Of a DNA stretch of 64,000 nt, positions 10,232-19,243 are shown in pieces. The stretch comes from Gelatiniphilus marinus (GTDB lineage Bacteria > Bacteroidota > Bacteroidia > Flavobacteriales > Flavobacteriaceae): NCBI RefSeq assembly GCF_042678305.1, contig NZ_JBHUDT010000002.1; one strand, given 5' to 3'. Made by a program: the position numbers and the translations under genes. The notes beneath the pieces are model-generated. The model ran no database searches. It was not told the origin of the DNA and worked only from the letters and a program-made list of their open reading frames with translations. Each line of letters starts with the position of its first letter. Position 1 is the first letter of the stretch.

Positions 10232-10935
10232 AACATTTTATATACATACTCTGTTTAGGTTTTTTGGTCTTTGGATGCAGTAAATCTACTGTCGATGATG
10301 CCAATCCAGACGGTGAAAATCCAGACGGCTCGGGTAATGAAGGAACAAAAGGAAGCGTTGCCCTGTACTTTCCGCAAGAAAATATGCTTTGCAACCAAGG
10401 CACTAACTTAACACCAACCGAAAGCACTGTGTATTTTGAATGGCGGGCCAATGCCTCCGATAATTATAAAATAACCATAGAAAACCTATCAACAGGCAAT
10501 ATTATTGAAAGAGAAACCAACAAAGATATTATACCCATTGTAATACAGCGGGCAACCGCTTACAAATGGTTTGTAGAATCTACCAAAGCTGGGGTAACGC
10601 TAAAGAGTGAAACTTGGCAATTTTACAATGCCGGACCGGGGGTGCAATCATACGCGCCATTTCCGGCAACCATTGTTGCGCCAAATATGGCAGAATCAAT
10701 TCCAACTACAAGTTCTGTTACTTTACAATGGGCCGGTAGCGATGTGGATGATGATATTGTTGGCTACGATGTGTATTTTGGCACAAACCCAGAACCTGCA
10801 TTGTTTTCAAGTGATTTAAGTGTTACCGAATTAAATGTAACCGTGGCTTCGGGCAATTATTATTGGAAAATAATAACAAAAGACGGTCTGGAGAACACCT
10901 CAGATTCTGGCGTGCAGCAGTTTAAAGTGCTGTAA
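10228..10935 (+). CDS. Lipoprotein with fibronectin type III-like domains
   Basis: The ATG overlaps the stop of the LRR giant (ATGA), indicating translational coupling. A lipobox LVFGC puts the lipidated cysteine at residue 17, followed by an acidic, Gly/Asn-rich linker (DDANPDGENPDG). Two Ig-fold-like units follow: one around residues 60-130 (TVYFEWRANASDNYKITIEN ... AYKWFVES) and a clearer Fn3-like one around 150-235 (SVTLQWAGSDVDDDIVGYD, then a G..YYWKIITKDG strand). It is likely periplasmic or surface-exposed and may support the giant, but that is inference from the overlap only. It ends the plus-strand surface cluster; I found no terminator hairpin after it. Confidence 0.85.
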   Translation: MKHFIYILCLGFLVFGCSKSTVDDANPDGENPDGSGNEGTKGSVALYFPQENMLCNQGTNLTPTESTVYFEWRANASDNYKITIENLSTGNIIERETNKDIIPIVIQRATAYKWFVESTKAGVTLKSETWQFYNAGPGVQSYAPFPATIVAPNMAESIPTTSSVTLQWAGSDVDDDIVGYDVYFGTNPEPALFSSDLSVTELNVTVASGNYYWKIITKDGLENTSDSGVQQFKVL

Positions 10936-11047
10936 AATTCAGTCCAATTCCAAATATATTAACCTGTTATCTACCAAATCATGTAAATAATAAGTATATT
11001 TAATGACCGGGTACAATTAAAAATATCTGGAACTAAAATATCGATAA

Positions 11048-11266
11048 ATGGTAAAAATTTGGGCTATAGCAATATCACTTTTTTTAATCATCACTTTTCT
11101 TGTTTGGAAGTTTTTTAACGGCTTGTACAAAAACACATATAACAAAAAGATGCGCAGAACCTGGGGAGCAAGAATGTACTATTGGCACTTTATATTTATG
11201 ATTAGTGGAGCAGTTACAGTGTTATTGATATTCGTTTTAAAATGGGGAAATATTTTAACCTTTTAA
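11048..11266 (+). CDS. Small two-helix membrane protein, unknown function
   Basis: The 72-residue product has one hydrophobic helix near residues 5-22 (IWAIAISLFLIITFLVW) and another near 49-66 (FIFMISGAVTVLLIFVL), joined by a basic, aromatic loop (KNTYNKKMRRTWGARMYYW). The arrangement suggests a hairpin in the inner membrane with a cytoplasmic loop. I do not recognise the family. It stands alone between the surface cluster and bshC. The start is the only ATG with a full first helix. Confidence 0.65.
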   Translation: MVKIWAIAISLFLIITFLVWKFFNGLYKNTYNKKMRRTWGARMYYWHFIFMISGAVTVLLIFVLKWGNILTF

Positions 11267-11301
11267 AAACCCAAAAGAAAAAACGTTAAGCTACCATTCA
11301 A

Positions 11302-11316
11302 TTTTTTTTTTTTTTT
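11302..11316. repeat. T15 homopolymer run upstream of bshC
   Basis: Fifteen consecutive T lie in the gap between the small membrane protein gene and bshC, about 108 bases before the bshC ATG. Runs this long are prone to slippage and to sequencing error. It is too far upstream to sit inside a normal promoter spacer. Confidence 0.8.
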
Positions 11317-11423
11317 GCTTAGTATTTTGCATAAACCAATCTTGAAATGCAAATGCTTTAACGTATTTTTTAGAACGATAAAAATGGAATAGCTGTATAT
11401 TTACATAATTTTTTTAATTGATT

Positions 11424-13016
11424 ATGCAGCAAAATTATATTCCGTTTCGAGATACTGGTTACTTTTCATCGTTAATTAGTGATTATTTAGATGAAAAAAA
11501 AGAATTGAATCCGTTTTACAATCGTTTTCCAAAGCTTGAGAACTTTAAAGCGCAAGTAGAGGAAAAACAACAATCGTTTTCAGCCAATTCTCGAGCTGTT
11601 TTGGCGGCACGCTTAGAACATCAATACAAAAATATAGAGGCATCAAAATCCACCTTAAAGAACATAGAATTATTAAAAGCCGATAATACGTTTACGATTA
11701 CCACAGGGCATCAGCTTAATTTATTTACAGGGCCTTTGTATTTTCTGTATAAAATCATTTCAACCATAAACCTTTCAAATCAATTAAAAAAAGCTTACCC
11801 AGAATATAATTTCGTACCCGTGTATTGGATGGCGACGGAGGATCACGATTTTGAAGAAATTAATTACTTTAATTTTAAAGGCAAAAAAATACAGTGGAAT
11901 ACAACATCACAAGGTGCGGTTGGTGAATTATATACCAACGGATTAGATAGGGTTTTAGACTTGTTTTCTAAAGACCTTGGTCATGGTCAAAATGCCGATT
12001 GTTTAAAAACAATCTTTGAAAACGCCTATGTAAAACATGATAACTTAAGCGCTGCAACACATTATTTGGCCAACCAATTGTTTAAAGCTTATGGTTTGGT
12101 CATTATAGATGCCAATGATGCGCCTTTAAAAGAACAATTTACACCATTTATTGAAAATGAGTTGTTAAATAGTACATCGTATAAAACGGTTGCTGCTACT
12201 AATACACAACTTGAAAAAACCTATAATATTCAGGTTAACCCAAGAGAAATTAATCTGTTTTATTTAAAAGAAAATTTACGCGAACGTCTTGTTTTTGAAA
12301 ACGGACTTTATAAAGTGAATAATACGGCTATTACGTTCACAAAAGACGCTATTTTAGATGAAGTAAAACAGCATCCCGAACGGTTTTCGCCAAATGTGAT
12401 TATGCGGCCCTTATACCAAGAAGTTATCTTGCCAAACCTGTGTTATATTGGTGGCGGTGGCGAATTGGCGTACTGGTTGCAGTTAAAACCGTTTTTTGAT
12501 GCGGTTAAAGTGCCGTTTCCTATTTTGTTATTGCGTAACTCGGTTTTAATTCAAACCGAAAAGCAGCAAGAAAAGCTCAAGAAATTAAACATATCGAAAG
12601 CAGACTTGTTTTTAAAACCCGATGCCTTTATCAATAAAAAGGTAAGACAGATTTCGGATATTGACATCGATTTTTCGCCTCAAAAAGAACAGCTTAACAA
12701 GCAATTTCTGGCATTATACGAATTGGCAGCACAAACCGATAAAAGTTTTTTAGGTGCCGTAAAAGCACAGGAAGTTAAACAATTAAAAGGTTTAGATCAC
12801 CTTGAAAAACGTTTGCTTAAAGCCCAAAAACGAAAATTGGCAGATCAAGTTTCTAGAATGCGCGACCTCCAAAGGGACTTATTCCCTAATGGCAGTTTGC
12901 AAGAACGAAACAGTAATTTCTCGGAGTTTTATTTGGAATATGGAGAGGCTTTAATTCCTAATTTAATTGAAAGTTTAAACCCTTTAAAAAGCGAGTTCTC
13001 TATATTGACCATATAA
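11424..13016 (+). CDS. bshC: Bacillithiol biosynthesis cysteine-adding enzyme BshC
   Basis: The predicted product (about 530 residues, normal for the family) adds cysteine to glucosaminyl-malate in the last step of bacillithiol synthesis, a cytosolic low-molecular-weight thiol used by Firmicutes and many Bacteroidota. Recognisable family segments are YIPFRDTGYFS at the start, TITTGHQLNLFTGPLYFLYKI near residues 93-113, PVYWMATEDHDFEEIN, the VIMRPLYQEVILPNLCYIGGGGELAYWLQL core, and a C-terminal coiled region (LEKRLLKAQKRKLADQV). A TTG two codons upstream is in frame; the ATG at 11424 is preferred. The gene is followed by a hairpin terminator. No other bacillithiol gene lies in the window. Confidence 0.95.
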   Translation: MQQNYIPFRDTGYFSSLISDYLDEKKELNPFYNRFPKLENFKAQVEEKQQSFSANSRAVLAARLEHQYKNIEASKSTLKNIELLKADNTFTITTGHQLNLFTGPLYFLYKIISTINLSNQLKKAYPEYNFVPVYWMATEDHDFEEINYFNFKGKKIQWNTTSQGAVGELYTNGLDRVLDLFSKDLGHGQNADCLKTIFENAYVKHDNLSAATHYLANQLFKAYGLVIIDANDAPLKEQFTPFIENELLNSTSYKTVAATNTQLEKTYNIQVNPREINLFYLKENLRERLVFENGLYKVNNTAITFTKDAILDEVKQHPERFSPNVIMRPLYQEVILPNLCYIGGGGELAYWLQLKPFFDAVKVPFPILLLRNSVLIQTEKQQEKLKKLNISKADLFLKPDAFINKKVRQISDIDIDFSPQKEQLNKQFLALYELAAQTDKSFLGAVKAQEVKQLKGLDHLEKRLLKAQKRKLADQVSRMRDLQRDLFPNGSLQERNSNFSEFYLEYGEALIPNLIESLNPLKSEFSILTI

Positions 13017-13046
13017 AAAAAACTGTGTTTTTCGCACAGTCTTTTT
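13015..13046. terminator. Hairpin terminator shared by convergent bshC and lipoprotein genes
   Basis: The arms ACTGTG (13022-13027) and CACAGT (13035-13040) enclose a 7-nt loop. The stem is preceded by a run of A and followed by CTTTTT, so it can work as a rho-independent terminator on both strands. It lies directly after the bshC stop and before the end of the convergent lipoprotein gene. Confidence 0.8.
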
Positions 13047-13074
13047 CTAACCAACTCAAAAATAAACACAAAAT

Positions 13075-14031
13075 TTAATCCCATTGTTTTTGGGTGGTGC
13101 TTAGCCCTTGGTATCTTATAACTGCTTTTAATGTTTTTCCTTTAGTATTGAGTTGACTGGCATCAGCAAATTCGTAATAGTAGTTTGTTGGCTCATCAAT
13201 AATCTCATAATGAAATGAGGACTTAGAGTAAATTGAAAGATAACCTGTGGTAGAAATGGGCGTATTATTGCCTTTTAAAACAAAATAATTATGCCCTGTG
13301 TCATGGGTAGGGAGTGTAGAGCCTAAATCTTGATAGCCTGATGTTGCACTGGTAGTTGATACTTTTACTTTTGTAGTAGCCGTATTATCTGCACTCACCC
13401 TATATCTAAATGCAAAACAAAAACTGTTTGCCGGTATGGTAGCGCCATTATTGTTTGCCATTGTAATACCTGTACTAGTAGGATCTACATTACCATAAAC
13501 ACCAAAATTATAGTGTCCGTCAGTTGCACCGCTTTTAGTTACTTCATTTAAAGAATTAGCCAACAGAACAAACTCATCTACTGTAACTTTTATCCATTCA
13601 CCACTTGTTGCAGCATTATAGTCTGCTTTAGAGCTTGTTAAAAAGGCTGCAATGTCATCTACATTGTTTAAAGTAATATTTACTTGAGAATTGGCAGTTT
13701 CCGTTGAGTTTGTAACCATTACATTAGCTGTTAAAACTGGGCTTGTTTCATAATCAATTTTAAGATAATCTAAAACAAACACTTCGCCGGTATTGCTGTT
13801 AATGCTCAATGCATTTGGCACAGACTGAGTTGTAATGCTAAAGTTTAAGTTTCCTGTTATGTTTGTTGTTACCGTGCCTACGGAAGTGCCATTTTGAGAG
13901 TGCTCATCAATGGTATTATTAATATCTGATGCTGTTGGAGTTGGTGCCGTATTATCGTCGTTATTGCTACAAGAAATAAATAACAGAGCTATAATAAATA
14001 AGAAAATTGGAGTGTTTTTAATAGTTTTCAT
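13075..14031 (-). CDS. Lipoprotein with cadherin-like repeat
   Basis: The 318-residue product has a lipoprotein signal, LLFISC, with the lipidated cysteine at residue 21 and an acidic SNNDDN start to the mature chain. Residues about 35-125 read as one cadherin-like unit: IDEHSQNGTSVGTVTTN, then LNFSITTQSVPNALSINSNTGEV, then LDYLKIDYETSPVLTANVMVTN with a final VNITLNNVDD. The remaining 190 residues are of unknown fold, rich in Thr, Ser and Asn (TSSKADYNAATSGEW...). Cadherin-like units usually bind calcium and mediate adhesion at the cell surface. It converges on bshC and shares its terminator. The upstream neighbour on this strand is the TPR/LuxR regulator, 226 nt away. Confidence 0.85.
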   Translation of the reverse strand: MKTIKNTPIFLFIIALLFISCSNNDDNTAPTPTASDINNTIDEHSQNGTSVGTVTTNITGNLNFSITTQSVPNALSINSNTGEVFVLDYLKIDYETSPVLTANVMVTNSTETANSQVNITLNNVDDIAAFLTSSKADYNAATSGEWIKVTVDEFVLLANSLNEVTKSGATDGHYNFGVYGNVDPTSTGITMANNNGATIPANSFCFAFRYRVSADNTATTKVKVSTTSATSGYQDLGSTLPTHDTGHNYFVLKGNNTPISTTGYLSIYSKSSFHYEIIDEPTNYYYEFADASQLNTKGKTLKAVIRYQGLSTTQKQWD

Positions 14032-14257
14032 AATACATTGCTTTGTGGTTTGTAATACTGTTTTGTGTGATCTTACGCCTTAAAGGTCTGCAGCCCAAAT
14101 AGCGCAAGAACCACAAAACGGTTGTTGTCAAACTAATGACAGTCTAAATGTAGTATCTACTTGGTCTTTAATGAAATATGCTGTGCGGACAAAAGGGGGA
14201 CAGGTCGAAAAAATGTATAAACCAAACAGGAGAGCAGCTTTTAGTTAAACCACTTGT

Positions 14258-16120
14258 TTATATGGATAAAATAAGGTTTTCCAGAGATTCTTTGGCATTG
14301 AGCCCTAATTTTTTGCGTATTCGGTATCTGGCTTTTTTAATGCCTTCGTTCGAGATGTTTAAAATTGAAGCGATCTCTTTCGAAGATAAATTCATTTTTA
14401 GCAACGACATTAAACGGAGCTCGTTTGGGGTAACTTCAGGAAATTTTTGTTTTACGTTACGGTTAAAATCTTTGTGGACTTGCTGAAAGTATTTACTGAA
14501 ATTCTCCCAGTTGTTATCGTCTTTCAAATCAAAATCTATGGTCCGAATCAGGTGTTGGTATCCATCTTGGTTTTGTTGTGTTTTTAACTCTTGAGCTTTT
14601 TGTTTTAATCCTTCAAGGACTTCATTTTTTCTAGCTAAGTTAAGTGCATAAGTTGTAAGCTCCTTTTTTTTGAAAGCTAACTCATTATCCAATTTCTCTT
14701 TTTCAACGCTATGGCGTTTTAGTTTTTGCCTGAAACCATAAGAACCAAAGGCTACCAATGCTAAACTTAGTAGCAGGCCACCGCCAAGTAAAAGATTTTG
14801 AAGATTACTCACCTTGGCTTTTTGTTCAAGGAGGTCTATTTCATTTTTTTGAAGTGTGATTTCCTGTTCTTTTTTCTCTGTCTCATAAATGGTTCTTAAC
14901 TCTTCTATTTGTTGTGCTTTGGCTACATTGAAGAGCGAATCGTTTAAAGTTATGTGCGTTTTGTAATCTTGTACCGCATTTTTATAGTTGCCACTTTTTC
15001 CGTAGGCTTCAGCGCGTTCTTTATAGTTATCGGATAAATTATCCATAGAAGCTATAGAATCTGCTAATTTAATGGCTTTTGTATAGTGGGTTATTGCTTT
15101 TTGGTATTCTTTTTTTCCTAAATAAGCTGAAGCCACATCGTTTAAGTAAATAATTTTGTTGTTTACGGGTTCTTGTTTGGATGAAATTTTATTGGAATTA
15201 AAAAAGTATTGCAAAGCTTTGTCGTACTCTTCGGTGTCCAAATAAATGGCGCCAATGTTCGATAAATAGGGTGAGATAAAATTATCCCATTTTTTCGCTT
15301 TGCTTATTTTTAAACCTTTATTGTAGTTTAAAAGGGCTTTATCGTACTGTTTTAAATGGTATTGGGTGTTTCCTAGTTCCATGTACGATATGGCCAACCA
15401 TTTTTCGTGGTTTAAATCTTCAAATATGGCTACGCCTTCTTCTATATACGGAATGGCAGCTAAGTAATTGTTTCTTAGGGTTTCTGTACGGCCAATACCA
15501 ACTTTAATAATGGCTTCTTTTAATGGGTTTTTGTTTGTAAGCGTGTCCAATGCCTTAGCAGCCAGTATTAATTGCTCTAATGCACTTTTATAATTACCGC
15601 TATCCAAATGGATTGTAGATTGCTGTTGGTGTGCCTCGCTAAGCAGTAAACCGCTTTTAAGTTGTGTTGCAATTGCTATAGATTTGTTGGATAGTTCTAA
15701 GGCCGTTTTAAAATGGCCTTCAAGATTTTCAGTCCGGTTTAATAGAATTAGTATTTTAAAAACCGAATTTTTATCGTTTATCGATTCAAACAGATGCTCA
15801 GATTTTTTAAAGTAAAACCTCAAGGAATCTAGATTGTAATAGTTAACATAATAATGCCCTAGGTTTTTATAGGCTTTTGCTTCACCTTCAGAGAAATTAA
15901 TGCGCTTTGCTACAAATAGGCCTTTGTGCAAATAATTAAGAGCTAATTCTGGGTTCGATTGTCTGGTTTCTATAAAAATATTTTCGGCTGTATTAACTTT
16001 TTCAATACTACCGGTTTGGTTTTTATATGCATTTAAAAGACTGTCTAATTTGTTTTCATTTTGAGAATAAACCAGAAAGGAGACGCACATTAACACGAAA
16101 GCACAAAAAACCTTTATCAT
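14258..16120 (-). CDS. TPR-repeat membrane protein with C-terminal LuxR-type HTH
   Basis: The 620-residue protein starts with a signal-like helix (MIKVFCAFVLMCVSFLVYSQ). Residues about 25-400 are tetratricopeptide repeats (SEAHQQQSTIHLDSGNYKSA, AISYMELGNTQYHLKQYDKA, and similar). A coiled coil leads into a transmembrane helix near residue 455 (LLLGGGLLLSLALVAFGSYG), another coiled coil follows, and the last ~65 residues are a LuxR/GerE-like helix-turn-helix (TPNELRLMSLLKMNLSSKEI ... NISNEGIKKARYRIRKKLGL). This architecture, with periplasmic TPR sensor and cytoplasmic DNA-binding domain, is common in Bacteroidota but its signals are mostly unknown. It is divergent from the PLP decarboxylase across 146 nt, so it may control that gene; this is inference from position. 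Confidence 0.9.
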   Translation of the reverse strand: MIKVFCAFVLMCVSFLVYSQNENKLDSLLNAYKNQTGSIEKVNTAENIFIETRQSNPELALNYLHKGLFVAKRINFSEGEAKAYKNLGHYYVNYYNLDSLRFYFKKSEHLFESINDKNSVFKILILLNRTENLEGHFKTALELSNKSIAIATQLKSGLLLSEAHQQQSTIHLDSGNYKSALEQLILAAKALDTLTNKNPLKEAIIKVGIGRTETLRNNYLAAIPYIEEGVAIFEDLNHEKWLAISYMELGNTQYHLKQYDKALLNYNKGLKISKAKKWDNFISPYLSNIGAIYLDTEEYDKALQYFFNSNKISSKQEPVNNKIIYLNDVASAYLGKKEYQKAITHYTKAIKLADSIASMDNLSDNYKERAEAYGKSGNYKNAVQDYKTHITLNDSLFNVAKAQQIEELRTIYETEKKEQEITLQKNEIDLLEQKAKVSNLQNLLLGGGLLLSLALVAFGSYGFRQKLKRHSVEKEKLDNELAFKKKELTTYALNLARKNEVLEGLKQKAQELKTQQNQDGYQHLIRTIDFDLKDDNNWENFSKYFQQVHKDFNRNVKQKFPEVTPNELRLMSLLKMNLSSKEIASILNISNEGIKKARYRIRKKLGLNAKESLENLILSI

Positions 16121-16210
16121 AAACAGAGTGGTTGGTTCTTGTTAAAATTAATTAATTAATAATTGTAAATCAAGCAGATAGGATTAAATTTAGATTAAGA
16201 TATTATTAGA

Positions 16211-16242
16211 TTGATTTATCCTGAAATATAATTTTAACTTTG
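16211..16242 (+). promoter_or_regulatory. Putative promoter of the PLP decarboxylase gene
   Basis: TTG at 16211-16213 and TAACTTTG at 16235-16242 (consensus TAnnTTTG) are 21 nt apart, matching the Bacteroidota housekeeping promoter. The predicted transcription start is near 16247, about 20 nt before the ATG. Confidence 0.55.
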
Positions 16243-16266
16243 AATGCTATAAATTAATACTGTAAA

Positions 16267-17637
16267 ATGCACAAAATAGATATAGATTTAGTCGAAATGA
16301 CTATGGATGTTATGAAATATACCATCGATAGAATTTCTTCAACCCAACATAAAATAGGACAGCCCCAAAAAGCCGAAGAACTTAAAGCGCTAGTAGGTGA
16401 AACCATAACAAAAAAGGGAGTTGGCGGCGAATATGCTTTTAACCTTTGGAAAAAACATTTAGCAAAAGCCAATGTGCCAATCGATCACCCTAGGCATTTA
16501 GCTTTTGTGCCAGCGGCTCCAACGCGTGCAGCCATTATGTTCGATTTGGTTACCTCGGCCTCCAGTATTCATGGAGCCTATTGGATGGAAGGCGCAGGTG
16601 GTATTTTTTGCGAAAACGAAGCCATGAAATGGATGGTGTCGTTAACCGGATTACCTAAAGGTGCATTTGGCGTTTTTACTAGTGGCGGTACAGCTGCAAA
16701 TCTTTCGGCTATTGTCACTGCTCGAGAGCATTGGAGAGAAAATGAAGCTTTTAAAGGCGAAAAAGGCTTAATCATCACTTCAATTGGTGCCCATTCTTCA
16801 ATTAAAGCCATGGCAAAAGTGGCCGATGTGGATATTTTGTTAGTCGATACCGAAGATGTTATGCACGGTAAGGACTTACAAGACACCATCGATAATTTAA
16901 CAACACATCAACGTAGGCGTTTATTTGCAATTGTAGCAACTGGAGGCACTACCAATGCTGGTATTATTGACGATTTAGAGGGTATTGCTACTATTTGCGA
17001 AAAAGAAAACCTATGGTTTCATATCGATGCTGCCTATGGTGGTGGCGCATTAATGGCCGATTCTGTAAGGCCTTTGTTTAAAGGTATAGAGCGTGCCGAT
17101 AGCATTACCATCGACCCACATAAATGGATGTTCTCGCCTTACGATTGTGGTGCGGTAATTTACAAAAACCCAGAATTGGCAAAACAAGCCCATTCGCAAC
17201 AAGGCTCTTATTTAGATATTTTTAAAGATGAAGGTGCGCACGGTTTCAATCCAACCGATTATCAAATACAGTTAACGCGTCGTGTTCGCGGGTTGCCGTT
17301 GTGGTTTTCGTTGGCAACTCACGGCACAGATCGTTATAAAGAAGCGGTTGAGCGCGGAATTGAACTCGCGCAGATAGCTGGTAAAATGATAGCAGAAAAC
17401 CCAAACGTAGAATTGGTGCGAACACCCAGTTTATCTTGTGTGTTATTTAGAAGAATAGGGTGGAAGCCTGAAGATTATACGCATTGGACTTACCAAAACC
17501 ACAAAAAAGGATTCGCTTTGGTAACCCCAACAAAATGGAAAACGGGCAATACGTTTGAAACCGTTTCAAGATTCTGTTTTATAAATCCCGATACTACTGA
17601 AAATGATATAAAGATGATTTTAGATTCCATGGTTTAA
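16267..17637 (+). CDS. PLP-dependent group II amino-acid decarboxylase family protein
   Basis: The 456-residue cytosolic enzyme belongs to the group II (aromatic-amino-acid/glutamate-type) pyridoxal-phosphate decarboxylases. Visible signatures are FTSGGTAANLSAI (phosphate-binding loop, residues ~138-150), HIDAAYGGG (cofactor aspartate) and SITIDPHKWMFSPYDCG, with the Schiff-base lysine at K286. Length and N-terminal sequence (HPRHLAFVPAAPTRAAIMFD) are normal for the family. The substrate cannot be told from sequence; aromatic amino acids, glutamate and 2,4-diaminobutyrate are all handled by relatives. It faces the TPR/LuxR regulator and lies 62 nt upstream of guaA, which has its own promoter. 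Confidence 0.88.
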   Translation: MHKIDIDLVEMTMDVMKYTIDRISSTQHKIGQPQKAEELKALVGETITKKGVGGEYAFNLWKKHLAKANVPIDHPRHLAFVPAAPTRAAIMFDLVTSASSIHGAYWMEGAGGIFCENEAMKWMVSLTGLPKGAFGVFTSGGTAANLSAIVTAREHWRENEAFKGEKGLIITSIGAHSSIKAMAKVADVDILLVDTEDVMHGKDLQDTIDNLTTHQRRRLFAIVATGGTTNAGIIDDLEGIATICEKENLWFHIDAAYGGGALMADSVRPLFKGIERADSITIDPHKWMFSPYDCGAVIYKNPELAKQAHSQQGSYLDIFKDEGAHGFNPTDYQIQLTRRVRGLPLWFSLATHGTDRYKEAVERGIELAQIAGKMIAENPNVELVRTPSLSCVLFRRIGWKPEDYTHWTYQNHKKGFALVTPTKWKTGNTFETVSRFCFINPDTTENDIKMILDSMV

Positions 17638-17665
17638 AAAAGTCGAAAAAAATATTGAACCTAAA

Positions 17666-17696
17666 TTCGTCAATATAAAATCAATTCCTATTTTTG
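17666..17696 (+). promoter_or_regulatory. Putative guaA promoter placed for a nearly leaderless mRNA
   Basis: TATTTTTG at 17689-17696 fits TAnnTTTG exactly. TTCG at 17666-17669, one base from TTTG, lies exactly 19 nt upstream. Only three bases (CGC) separate the box from the guaA ATG, so transcription should begin at or within a few bases of the start codon. Confidence 0.6.
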
Positions 17697-17699
17697 CGC

Positions 17700-19235
17700 A
17701 TGCAACACGACAAGGTATTAATTTTAGACTTCGGATCGCAATACACACAACTTATTGCGCGTAGAGTTAGAGAGCTTAACATCTATTCCGAAATACATCC
17801 ATTTAACAAAATTCCATCAAACATTAAAGATTACAAGGCTGTAATCCTTTCAGGTAGCCCGTTTTCGGTACGTGGCGAATCTGCCTTACATCCCGATTTA
17901 TCTGAGATTCGAGCAAAAAAACCGCTGCTCGCCGTATGTTATGGTGCACAATATCTAGCCCATTTTTCGGGAGGCGAGGTGGCACCGTCCAACACCAGGG
18001 AATATGGGCGCGCAAATTTGTCGTTCATTAAAAACAACGAGCCGTTTTTTGCAAGTATTTCTGAAGGCAGTCAAGTTTGGATGAGCCATAGCGATACCAT
18101 TAAGCAACTGCCAACAAATGCAGTTTTATTGGCAAGTACAAACGATGTTAAAAATGCAGCCTATAAAATTGAAGGTGAGCAAACCTATGCCATTCAATTT
18201 CACCCAGAAGTGTATCATTCAACCGATGGCAAACAGCTTTTAGAAAACTTTTTAGTGGGTATTGCTGGCCTTTATCAAGATTGGACACCCGATTCTTTTG
18301 TAGAAGAAACCGTTGAAGCCATTCAAGAAAAAGTAGGTAACGATAAGGTGGTTTTAGGACTTTCCGGTGGAGTAGATTCTACCGTAGCAGCAGTTTTGCT
18401 TAACAAAGCTATTGGTAAAAACCTGTACTGTATTTTTGTAAACAACGGTTTGCTTAGAAAAAATGAATTCCAAAATGTATTAAAGCAATACGAAGGCATG
18501 GGCTTAAACGTAAAAGGCGTTGATGCCTCAAAGCGTTTTTTAGAGGCGCTAAAAGGAATTGAAGACCCTGAGTTAAAACGTAAAGCCATTGGCAACGCGT
18601 TTATTGAAGTTTTTGACGACGAAGCCCATAAATTAGAAGACGTAAAATGGTTGGCACAGGGTACTATTTATCCCGATGTTATTGAAAGTGTTTCGGCTAC
18701 TGGCGGGCCATCGGCAACCATAAAATCGCATCATAACGTTGGTGGTTTACCCGATTTTATGAAACTTAAAATCGTGGAGCCACTTCGTGCTATTTTTAAA
18801 GATGAAGTACGGCGCGTTGGGGCGACTTTAGGCATAGATCCAGAATTGTTGGGGCGCCACCCCTTTCCAGGACCAGGACTAGGCATTCGTATTTTAGGCG
18901 ACATCACAGCCGAAAAAGTACGTATGCTTCAAGAGGTTGATGCTATTTTTATTGAAGGATTAAAATCTTGGGGACTTTACGATAAAGTTTGGCAAGCCGG
19001 CGCGATGTTATTGCCCGTAAACAGTGTTGGCGTTATGGGCGACGAGCGTACTTACGAAAAATGCGTGGCGCTTAGAGCGGTTGAAAGTACCGATGGAATG
19101 ACTGCCGATTGGGTGAATTTACCTTACGAATTCCTTCAAAAAACATCCAACGATATAATAAATAAAGTAAAAGGCGTTAATAGAGTAGTGTACGATATTA
19201 GCAGTAAACCACCGGCAACTATTGAGTGGGAGTGA
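17700..19235 (+). CDS. guaA: GMP synthase (glutamine-hydrolysing)
   Basis: The 511-residue protein converts XMP to GMP using glutamine and ATP, the last step of guanine nucleotide synthesis. The class I glutamine amidotransferase domain (residues 1-~190) has the nucleophile C80 in AVCYGAQ and the His-Glu pair in QFHPEVYHS. The ATP-pyrophosphatase domain has the P-loop LSGGVDSTVAA near residue 221. The C-terminal dimerisation domain has GRHPFPGPGLGIRI and ends in the conserved PPATIEWE. A TTG two codons upstream is in frame, but the ATG at 17700 gives the standard start MQHDKVLILDFG. No purine riboswitch-like structure is visible upstream. Confidence 0.98.
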   Translation: MQHDKVLILDFGSQYTQLIARRVRELNIYSEIHPFNKIPSNIKDYKAVILSGSPFSVRGESALHPDLSEIRAKKPLLAVCYGAQYLAHFSGGEVAPSNTREYGRANLSFIKNNEPFFASISEGSQVWMSHSDTIKQLPTNAVLLASTNDVKNAAYKIEGEQTYAIQFHPEVYHSTDGKQLLENFLVGIAGLYQDWTPDSFVEETVEAIQEKVGNDKVVLGLSGGVDSTVAAVLLNKAIGKNLYCIFVNNGLLRKNEFQNVLKQYEGMGLNVKGVDASKRFLEALKGIEDPELKRKAIGNAFIEVFDDEAHKLEDVKWLAQGTIYPDVIESVSATGGPSATIKSHHNVGGLPDFMKLKIVEPLRAIFKDEVRRVGATLGIDPELLGRHPFPGPGLGIRILGDITAEKVRMLQEVDAIFIEGLKSWGLYDKVWQAGAMLLPVNSVGVMGDERTYEKCVALRAVESTDGMTADWVNLPYEFLQKTSNDIINKVKGVNRVVYDISSKPPATIEWE

Positions 19236-19243
19236 TTAAGTAG

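Noticed and set aside
14178..14486. Plus-strand open frame over the end of the TPR/LuxR gene
   Set aside because: It is antisense to the helix-turn-helix region and has no family features.
17640..17700. Purine riboswitch before guaA
   Set aside because: The gap is about 60 nt, AT-rich, and the promoter box abuts the start codon, leaving no room for an aptamer.
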